DNA from: DASXBA01 sp046729895 | GTDB lineage: Bacteria > Actinomycetota > Thermoleophilia > Solirubrobacterales > Thermoleophilaceae | Length of the DNA: 20,552 nucleotides | Direction of reading: 5' to 3' | Assembly: GCA_046729895.1 (NCBI GenBank) | Contig: JBKPHP010000044.1 | Coordinates: 1 to 20,552, forward strand | Part shown: in pieces, positions 16,272 to 20,552 of the stretch | How the letters are laid out: each line of letters starts with the position of its first letter | How positions within the stretch are numbered: position 1 is the stretch's first letter | Notes under the pieces: model-generated | Told to the model about the DNA's origin: nothing | What the model saw: only the letters and a program-made list of their open reading frames with translations | Databases searched by the model: none | Made by a program: the position numbers and the translations under genes

Positions 16272-16898
16272 ATGACAAGCCAGACGCCCGAGAGTTCCGA
16301 TCCCTCTGCAAAGCTCCCGCGGGTGCGCGAGCTGCGGCTCTACCTCCAGAAATGGCGCTGGTACGAGCGCAACTCGCTGCCCTGGAACCGGCTGCGCATC
16401 CATCGCGAGTTCATGCGACGCCACGCGTTCGTCCGCTGGCCCGTGCACGGCAACGTGCTCGAGGCGTTCCGCGAGGGGCGGCTGGAGGTCGGGGAGCACA
16501 CCGTGCTCGAGCCCCACGTTTGGATCACGGCGCCCGGCGAGGCCCGCGTTCGGATCGGCTCTCAGTCCTTCCTCAACATCGCGGTGATGGTTGCGTCACA
16601 CGAGCTGGTGGAGATCGGGAACCACTGCATGTTCGCCAACGGCTGCTTCGTATCCGACGCCAACCACCGCTTCGATGATGCGGAGACGCCGGTGCCCTGG
16701 CAGGGCTTTACCTCCAAGGGGCCCACGCGAGTCGGCGACAACGTCTGGTGCGGCGCCAACGTTGTGATCACGAGCGGCGTGACGGTGGGGGAACGCTGCG
16801 TGATCGGGGCTAACAGCGTGGTGACCGCCGACCTTCCGCCGTTCTCGATCGCGGCGGGCGTGCCGGCCAGGGTGCTAAACAAGGTCGAATTCGGCTAG
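16272..16898 (+). CDS. Acyltransferase with left-handed beta-helix (hexapeptide repeats)
   Basis: This 208-residue enzyme probably acetylates a sugar or another hydroxyl acceptor using acetyl-CoA. Residues of about 70-205 show hexapeptide repeats (IGNHCMFANG, VGDNVWCGANVVI, VGERCVIGANSVV). The segment SDANHRFDD holds a likely catalytic His132, and the C-terminal AGVPARVL is typical of the WbbJ/maltose O-acetyltransferase group. The N-terminal 60 residues are basic and Trp-rich (LQKWRWYERN), and I do not recognise them. The acceptor is unknown; glycan or cell-envelope modification is inference. The gene appears monocistronic. The start is ATG 16272; a weak -10 (CAGGCT) 7 nt upstream and no clear Shine-Dalgarno sequence suggest another leaderless start. 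Confidence 0.87.
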   Translation: MTSQTPESSDPSAKLPRVRELRLYLQKWRWYERNSLPWNRLRIHREFMRRHAFVRWPVHGNVLEAFREGRLEVGEHTVLEPHVWITAPGEARVRIGSQSFLNIAVMVASHELVEIGNHCMFANGCFVSDANHRFDDAETPVPWQGFTSKGPTRVGDNVWCGANVVITSGVTVGERCVIGANSVVTADLPPFSIAAGVPARVLNKVEFG

Positions 16899-16950
16899 GC
16901 GCCCCCCTCTCGCTTCTGAGTGGGCGAGCCCCTTGCGGGATCGGGGCGGG

Positions 16951-17081
16951 TGGGTAGGAGGTGCCAGGGATCGCGGATCCGTGCGAAATCGCCGTACGGT
17001 GTCGATTAGCACCCCTCCTGGGTGGTCTGGATGACTTTCTTCATGAAGTCGGTCGTCTCGGACCGGCCGTCCTCCTACCCA
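16951..17081 (+). ncRNA. Candidate structured RNA (or small inverted-repeat element) in the longest intergenic region
   Basis: An 11-bp perfect inverted repeat (TGGGTAGGAGG at 16951-16961, CCTCCTACCCA at 17071-17081) closes a 131-nt region with at least three internal hairpins. They are CCGTGCG/CGTACGG (16979-16985 with 16993-16999), CACCC/GGGTG (17010-17014 with 17020-17024), and a two-part stem GTCTG/CGGAC plus TGACTTT/GAAGTCG (17025-17029 with 17059-17063; 17032-17038 with 17045-17051). Four of the internal pairs are G-U on the plus strand and would be A-C mismatches on the minus strand, so the plus strand is the likelier RNA. I do not recognise a known family. It lies between convergent genes, downstream of the acyltransferase gene. 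A small inverted-repeat mobile element is the main alternative, but no target duplication is evident. Confidence 0.4.
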
Positions 17082-17104
17082 GCCGTCTGCGTTCCGAAGA
17101 GCAC

Positions 17105-17120
17105 CTTTCGCCTACGAAAG
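17105..17120. other. Perfect small hairpin (CTTTCG-CCTA-CGAAAG)
   Basis: This is a 6-bp stem with a 4-nt loop in the gap between the structured element and the end of the minus-strand pan operon. It may help end transcription from either side. The remainder of 16899-17161 shows no coding signal. Confidence 0.35.
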
Positions 17121-17130
17121 CGAGAGGGAG

Positions 17131-17159
17131 GCGCCCGGTTGGCCCCTGCGGGCTGGCGC
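17131..17159 (-). terminator. Nested hairpin at the end of the pan operon
   Basis: GCGCC (17131-17135) pairs with GGCGC (17155-17159), enclosing GCCC/GGGC (17142-17145 with 17150-17153). It begins 2 nt after the yjbQ stop on the minus strand. It has no T tract. Confidence 0.45.
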
Positions 17160-17161
17160 TG

Positions 17162-17578
17162 CTACGAGACGACCTGCACTACGACTGTCCGCTCCCGCGG
17201 CCGATCGTCGAAGTCGATCAGCACCACCTGCTGCCAGGTCCCGGTCCCGAGCCGCCCGCCCCGCAGCGGGACCGTCTCGGAAGGCCCCACCATCGCCGCT
17301 CGGATATGGGCGTGGGAATTGGTGTCCGCGTTGAGGCGATTGTGCTCGTAGTCGCCCTCGGACGGCACCAGGCGGTCCATGGTCGCTCGCAGGTCGTGCA
17401 CCCCGCCCGGCTCGTACTCCATCGTCGTGACCGCGGCCGTGGAGCCTGGGACGAAGACCGAGACCGCACCCTCGTCCACACCGGCCGAGCGCACCACCTC
17501 CAGCACGCCCTCGGTGAGGTCGATGACGTCGCCGTCACCCTCGGTCGAGAAGCGGAGCTGGCCGCTGTGGACCGGCAC
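17162..17578 (-). CDS. YjbQ / UPF0047 family protein
   Basis: This 138-residue cytosolic protein belongs to the YjbQ family (COG0432), annotated from E. coli work as having weak thiamine-phosphate synthase activity; its real role is uncertain. Visible motifs are FVPGSTAAVTTMEYEPG (43-58), HNRLNADTNSHAHI (79-92) and GTGTWQQVVLIDFDDRPRER (111-130). Position 46 has GST where many family members have HTT, a variant I recall from other bacteria and archaea. It is the last gene of the pan operon; GTG 17578 begins 6 nt after the panB stop. The Shine-Dalgarno sequence is weak, so translation is probably coupled to panB. Confidence 0.88.
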   Translation of the reverse strand: MPVHSGQLRFSTEGDGDVIDLTEGVLEVVRSAGVDEGAVSVFVPGSTAAVTTMEYEPGGVHDLRATMDRLVPSEGDYEHNRLNADTNSHAHIRAAMVGPSETVPLRGGRLGTGTWQQVVLIDFDDRPRERTVVVQVVS

Positions 17579-17584
17579 GCCCGG

Positions 17585-18490
17585 CTAGAGGCTGGGCCCG
17601 CCCGTGAAGGGCTCGCCCGCGTGCTCCTGCAAGAGGAGGTGCAGGCGCTCCACTTCGTCCGGAGCCATCGTGTAGCCGTGGTCGGCCTCGGGGTAGGCCC
17701 GGGTGCGCACCTCCTCCGCGAACCGGCGCACTCCCTCGACCATCTCCTTGCGCACGTTCGCGTAGCGCTTCACGAAGCGCGCGGCGTGGCCGTCGTAGAT
17801 CCCCAGGAGATCGTGGAACACGAGCACCTGCCCGTCGGCCGCCGGCCCGGCCCCGATTCCGATCACCGGAATCTGCATGCGCGGCATAATCGCCTCGGTG
17901 AGCGGGCTGGGAATGGCCTCGAACACGATGGAGAAGCAGCCCACCTCCTGGAGGGCGAGCGCGTCGTGGGCCACGTCGAGAGCCCGCTCCGCCGTGCGGC
18001 CCTGGGATCGGTAGCCGCCGAGGGCGGTCGCAGTCTGCGGCGTGAGCCCGACGTGGCCCATCACCGGGATGCCAGAGTCGATGATCGCCCGCGCCCGCTC
18101 GACCGAGCTGCCCCCACGCTCGAGCTTGACGGCGTCGCAGCCGGCCTCCTTGATGAAGCGCTGCGCCGTGGTCACAGCCTGCTCGTTCGAGACCTCATAG
18201 GAGCCGAACGGAAGGTCGCCCACGAGGAAGGGGGTGTCGAGGCCGCGCCGGACGGCGGCCGCGAGCACCAGCATCTCGTCGAGCGAGACCGGCACGGTGC
18301 TCGGGTAGCCGAGCACCGTCATGGCGGCGGAGTCGCCGACCAGCACGAGGTCGACGCCGGCTTCCTCGGCCACCTGGCCGCTGGGGTAGTCGTAGGCGGT
18401 GACCATCGCGATCGGCTCGCCGAGCGCCTTCTTCTCGGTCAGGCGGGACAGTGTCATGGGACGGCCCTTGGCGGGCGGTGCGTGGCTCAT
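17585..18490 (-). CDS. panB: 3-methyl-2-oxobutanoate hydroxymethyltransferase
   Basis: PanB transfers a hydroxymethyl group from methylenetetrahydrofolate to alpha-ketoisovalerate to make ketopantoate, the committed step of pantothenate synthesis. The protein has 301 residues. Motifs are VTAYDYPSG (30-38), VGDSAAMTVLGY (51-62, metal Asp53), GDLPFGSY (91-98, Asp92), VKLERGG (121-127), VMGHVGLTPQ (143-152) and IPVIGIGAGPAADGQVLVFH further on. After the conserved Glu124, Arg replaces the first Gly of the E. coli EGG. The start is ATG 18490, overlapping the panD stop as ATGA; Met12 is an alternative. All core catalytic residues I can check are present. Confidence 0.96.
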   Translation of the reverse strand: MSHAPPAKGRPMTLSRLTEKKALGEPIAMVTAYDYPSGQVAEEAGVDLVLVGDSAAMTVLGYPSTVPVSLDEMLVLAAAVRRGLDTPFLVGDLPFGSYEVSNEQAVTTAQRFIKEAGCDAVKLERGGSSVERARAIIDSGIPVMGHVGLTPQTATALGGYRSQGRTAERALDVAHDALALQEVGCFSIVFEAIPSPLTEAIMPRMQIPVIGIGAGPAADGQVLVFHDLLGIYDGHAARFVKRYANVRKEMVEGVRRFAEEVRTRAYPEADHGYTMAPDEVERLHLLLQEHAGEPFTGGPSL

Positions 18491-18867
18491 GCGACCAACC
18501 TTTCGACTTTCGAGTCCACGTCCACGATCCGGTTGCGGTCGTCGACGTGGACGACTCGCGGCTCGTGCGAAGCGAGCTCGGCATCCTCATACTCGCCGTA
18601 CGAGACCACGATCACCTTGTCGCCCTCGTGGGCGAGGCGTGCGGCGGCGCCATTGATCGTTACCTCGCCGGAGCCGCGTGCGCCGGCGATCGTGTAGGTC
18701 TCGAAGCGGTTGCCGTTGTCTATGTCAAGCACGTGGACCAGCTCGTTCACGCGGATGTCGGCGGCCTCCAGCAACTCGGGGTCCATCGTGAGCGAGCCGA
18801 CGTAGTGGAGGTCGCTGCCGGTGACCGTCGCTCGGTGCACCTTCGACTTCAACATCGTGCGTCTCAT
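18487..18867 (-). CDS. panD: Aspartate 1-decarboxylase (pyruvoyl enzyme precursor)
   Basis: PanD makes beta-alanine from L-aspartate for pantothenate. The 126-residue proenzyme self-cleaves between Gly24 and Ser25 (HYVGSLTMD), and Ser25 becomes the pyruvoyl group; the numbering matches E. coli. The N-terminus MLKSKVHRATVT and the central NGAAARL (72-78) are typical. ATG 18867 overlaps the panC stop by 4 nt (ATGA), and its own stop overlaps the panB start in the same way. Met5 is a possible alternative start, but the overlap supports Met1. Confidence 0.96.
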   Translation of the reverse strand: MRRTMLKSKVHRATVTGSDLHYVGSLTMDPELLEAADIRVNELVHVLDIDNGNRFETYTIAGARGSGEVTINGAAARLAHEGDKVIVVSYGEYEDAELASHEPRVVHVDDRNRIVDVDSKVERLVA

Positions 18868-19721
18868 GCCGCGTCTCCCAGGATGGTGTTGTCGATCAGG
18901 CGGGCCCCGCCCACGCGGGCGGCCACCGCCAGCAGCGTCGAGCCGTTCACGCGCTCCACAGGGCGGAGATCGGTGGCGGAGCGGAGCTCGAGGTATTCGG
19001 GCTCGACCCCCGCCTGATCCAGCTCGCGGCGAGCGGCCGCCAGCACTCTCGCCGCGTCGAGCTCGCCCGCTGCCACCGTCGACTCGGCGGCCCGAAGGGC
19101 CCGGCTCAGGGACAGGGCACGCTCGCGCTCGAGGGGGGAGAGGTAGGCATTGCGGGAGCTGAGCGCGAGCCCGTCGTGGTCACGCACGGTGGGGCAGACT
19201 TCGATCCGCACCGGTATGTCGAGGTCGCGCACCAGCTTGCGGATGACTAACGCCTGCTGGGCGTCCTTCTGGCCGAAGTAGGCCGCGTCCGGCTGGACGA
19301 TGTTGAACAGCTTGGTGACCACGGTGGTCACTCCGGCGAAGTGCTCCGGGCCCCGGCCGCTGGGGTCGCCGCAGAGAACCGAGGTGAGCCCCCCGACGCT
19401 CACGGTCGTGTCGAAGCCCTCGTGATAGATCTCCTCGAGCGGCGGGGCGAACAGCAGGTCCACGCCCTCGGCCTCGGCCAGAGCCGCATCGCGCTCTTCG
19501 TCGCGCGGGTAGGCCTCGAGGTCCTCGGAGGGTCGGAACTGTGCCGGGTTCACGAACAGCGAGACCACGACCACGTCATGCTCCGCTCGCGCCCGTCGCA
19601 TCAGCGCCAGGTGGCCCTCGTGGAAGTAGCCCATCGTCGGCACGAGCCCGATGTCGCGGCCCGCCGCCCACTGCGTCACCAGCGCCTCGCGCAGCCCGCG
19701 CACGCTGCGAACGGTCTTCAT
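18864..19721 (-). CDS. panC: Pantothenate synthetase (pantoate-beta-alanine ligase)
   Basis: PanC joins pantoate and beta-alanine with ATP to give pantothenate. The protein has 285 residues. The nucleotidyl-transferase motif PTMGYFHEGH (28-37) contains the HIGH-like HEGH, with Tyr-Phe in place of the common Ala-Leu. SLFVNPAQF (54-62), YFGQKDAQQ (148-156) and LALSSRNAYLS (185-195) are all present. The frame stays open upstream on the minus strand to about 20039, but those residues have no family similarity and overlap the DUF2520 gene. ATG 19721, which overlaps the upstream stop as ATGA, is the correct start. Confidence 0.97.
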   Translation of the reverse strand: MKTVRSVRGLREALVTQWAAGRDIGLVPTMGYFHEGHLALMRRARAEHDVVVVSLFVNPAQFRPSEDLEAYPRDEERDAALAEAEGVDLLFAPPLEEIYHEGFDTTVSVGGLTSVLCGDPSGRGPEHFAGVTTVVTKLFNIVQPDAAYFGQKDAQQALVIRKLVRDLDIPVRIEVCPTVRDHDGLALSSRNAYLSPLERERALSLSRALRAAESTVAAGELDAARVLAAARRELDQAGVEPEYLELRSATDLRPVERVNGSTLLAVAARVGGARLIDNTILGDAA

Positions 19722-20473
19722 GCGGCCACCCCGGCGATGTCGCGCGTGCGCTCGACGAGCTCGTCGAAGAGCGGGACGAGGTGAGGGGCGACCTCCGCGA
19801 CCGCGACCCGCTGAGCGGCGACGGTGGCGTGATCGCCGCGAGCGACCGGCCCGGTGAGCGCCCCCTCGGCGCCGAGCGCGGCCCAGTTCTCGACCGTGGC
19901 TCGTACGAGTGGCGCCAGCAAATCCCGCGCCTCGTCCGGCGCGAGGCCCGCCGCGCCGGCCACCCGCTCGGCGGCGTGCTGCAGCGTGATCAGGAAGTTC
20001 GACGCGATCGAGGCTGCCGCGTGGTAGGAGGCGCGGCACTCGTCATCGATCTCGAACGGCCGCATGTCGAGGACCTCCGCCAGCCCCCTTGCCAGCGCCA
20101 GTGCCTCTGGGGTCGACCCGGCGACGGCGCAGCCGGCGCCCCGGAAGCGCTCCGGCCCCGAGCCGTCCGGGAACGTCTGGAGGGGATGCAGGCCGAAGGC
20201 CTGTGCATCGGCAGGTTCGACCGCGGCGAGGGGGGTGGCGCCGCTCGTGTGCCCGACGAATGCAGCAGCGCCGGCGACCGCGTCGGCGGCGTTGCGGATC
20301 TCGGCGTCGGGCACGCAGAGCACGATCGCCTCGCCGCGGGGGATCTCGCCGCGCCCCGCAGGCCCGTCCACCCCGACACCGGCGGCGCGCAGGCCGGCGG
20401 CGAGCGCCGTGCCTAGCCGGCCGGAGCCGACCACGCCCACGCGTGGGGCGACGCTTTCGTTCTTCGAGGTCAT
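19718..20473 (-). CDS. Rossmann-fold DUF2520 oxidoreductase-like protein, first gene of the pan operon
   Basis: This 251-residue protein has an N-terminal nucleotide-binding motif VGVVGSGRLG (12-21). The DUF2520 motifs follow: GLHPLQTF (94-101), YHAAASIASNF (150-160) and LTGPVARGD (206-214). The architecture is that of 6-phosphogluconate-dehydrogenase-like or ketopantoate-reductase-like enzymes: a Rossmann domain followed by a helical domain. No biochemical function is firmly established for the family as far as I know. It heads the operon and overlaps panC by ATGA, and no panE is visible in the window, so a ketopantoate reductase role is a reasonable inference. The start is ATG 20473; the Shine-Dalgarno sequence is poor. 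Confidence 0.9.
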   Translation of the reverse strand: MTSKNESVAPRVGVVGSGRLGTALAAGLRAAGVGVDGPAGRGEIPRGEAIVLCVPDAEIRNAADAVAGAAAFVGHTSGATPLAAVEPADAQAFGLHPLQTFPDGSGPERFRGAGCAVAGSTPEALALARGLAEVLDMRPFEIDDECRASYHAAASIASNFLITLQHAAERVAGAAGLAPDEARDLLAPLVRATVENWAALGAEGALTGPVARGDHATVAAQRVAVAEVAPHLVPLFDELVERTRDIAGVAA

Positions 20474-20517
20474 CGTTGCCGGTCCACTCCCGACGGCGGG
20501 TAGCGGCCGCGCCCGAA

Positions 20518-20523
20518 AGGATA
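20518..20523 (-). promoter_or_regulatory. Possible -10 element (TATCCT) of the pan operon
   Basis: On the minus strand TATCCT lies 44 nt before ATG 20473 and would give a leader of roughly 37 nt. No clear -35 is seen, and the window ends at 20552. Bases 20474-20517 hold no other feature I can support. Confidence 0.35.
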
Positions 20524-20552
20524 CCGCTCGCTCCGCGGAAAACCGCCGCCTT

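Noticed and set aside
17008..17046. A 12-codon minus-strand ORF (MKKVIQTTQEGC) inside the structured element, considered as a peptide precursor
   Set aside because: No Shine-Dalgarno sequence lies at a proper distance, no maturation enzyme is nearby, and the strand-specific pairing favours a plus-strand RNA.
16899..17161. A tRNA, 6C RNA, RNase P RNA or known riboswitch in the long intergenic region
   Set aside because: I found no T-loop or acceptor stem, no paired C-rich hairpin loops, and no consensus core that I know. Rfam should still be searched.
16961..18697. A 578-codon open frame on the plus strand across the pan operon
   Set aside because: It is antisense to yjbQ, panB and panD, which have clear family motifs. 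The translation is rich in Arg, His, Gly and Val with no recognisable domain, as expected for a shadow frame in high-GC DNA.

Overview
The window is high-GC DNA from an actinobacterium, most likely class Thermoleophilia (Solirubrobacterales or a relative). The evidence is the polA-rpsA-coaE-uvrB-uvrA gene order shared with other Actinobacteria, frequent GTG and TTG starts, a Gram-positive type LexA box, and two secreted proteins with an N-terminal segment (ALFVSLGGV.YGVA) that I associate with a large protein family of Solirubrobacterales. No transposase, phage block, CRISPR array, tRNA or rRNA gene was seen. The longest stretch without a gene is 16899-17161 (263 bp).

Layout: 1-1308 (-) is an ACT-domain malic enzyme cut by the left edge. 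Diverging from it are polA (1353-4010) and a small DMT-type membrane protein. A flavoprotein of the geranylgeranyl reductase family (4522-5652, -) converges on them. Diverging from that is an operon of rpsA, coaE and a membrane-anchored lytic transglycosylase, followed by uvrB, then a DivIVA-type coiled-coil protein. A putative lipoprotein (11441-11890, -) converges on the DivIVA gene. uvrA (12004-14871, +) follows behind an SOS box. Next come two paralogous secreted stalk-like proteins (14887-15432 and 15594-16232, -), a hexapeptide-repeat acyltransferase (16272-16898, +), and an intergenic region that can fold as a structured RNA. The right end is a tightly coupled minus-strand operon: DUF2520 protein, panC, panD, panB, yjbQ.

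How the genes fit together: polA, uvrB and uvrA supply damage excision and gap filling. rpsA, coaE and the pan operon supply translation and coenzyme A; panB, panC and panD make pantothenate, and CoaE performs the last step to CoA. The lytic transglycosylase, DivIVA protein, lipoprotein and stalk proteins all point to the envelope.

Two patterns cut across the genes. First, most transcription-unit heads have a TAnnnT hexamer ending only 6-8 nt before the start codon and little or no Shine-Dalgarno sequence, which implies leaderless mRNAs. Several of these units are divergent pairs with nearly touching promoters. Second, the best candidates for something undescribed are the two decapeptide-repeat stalk proteins and the structured element at 16951-17081.
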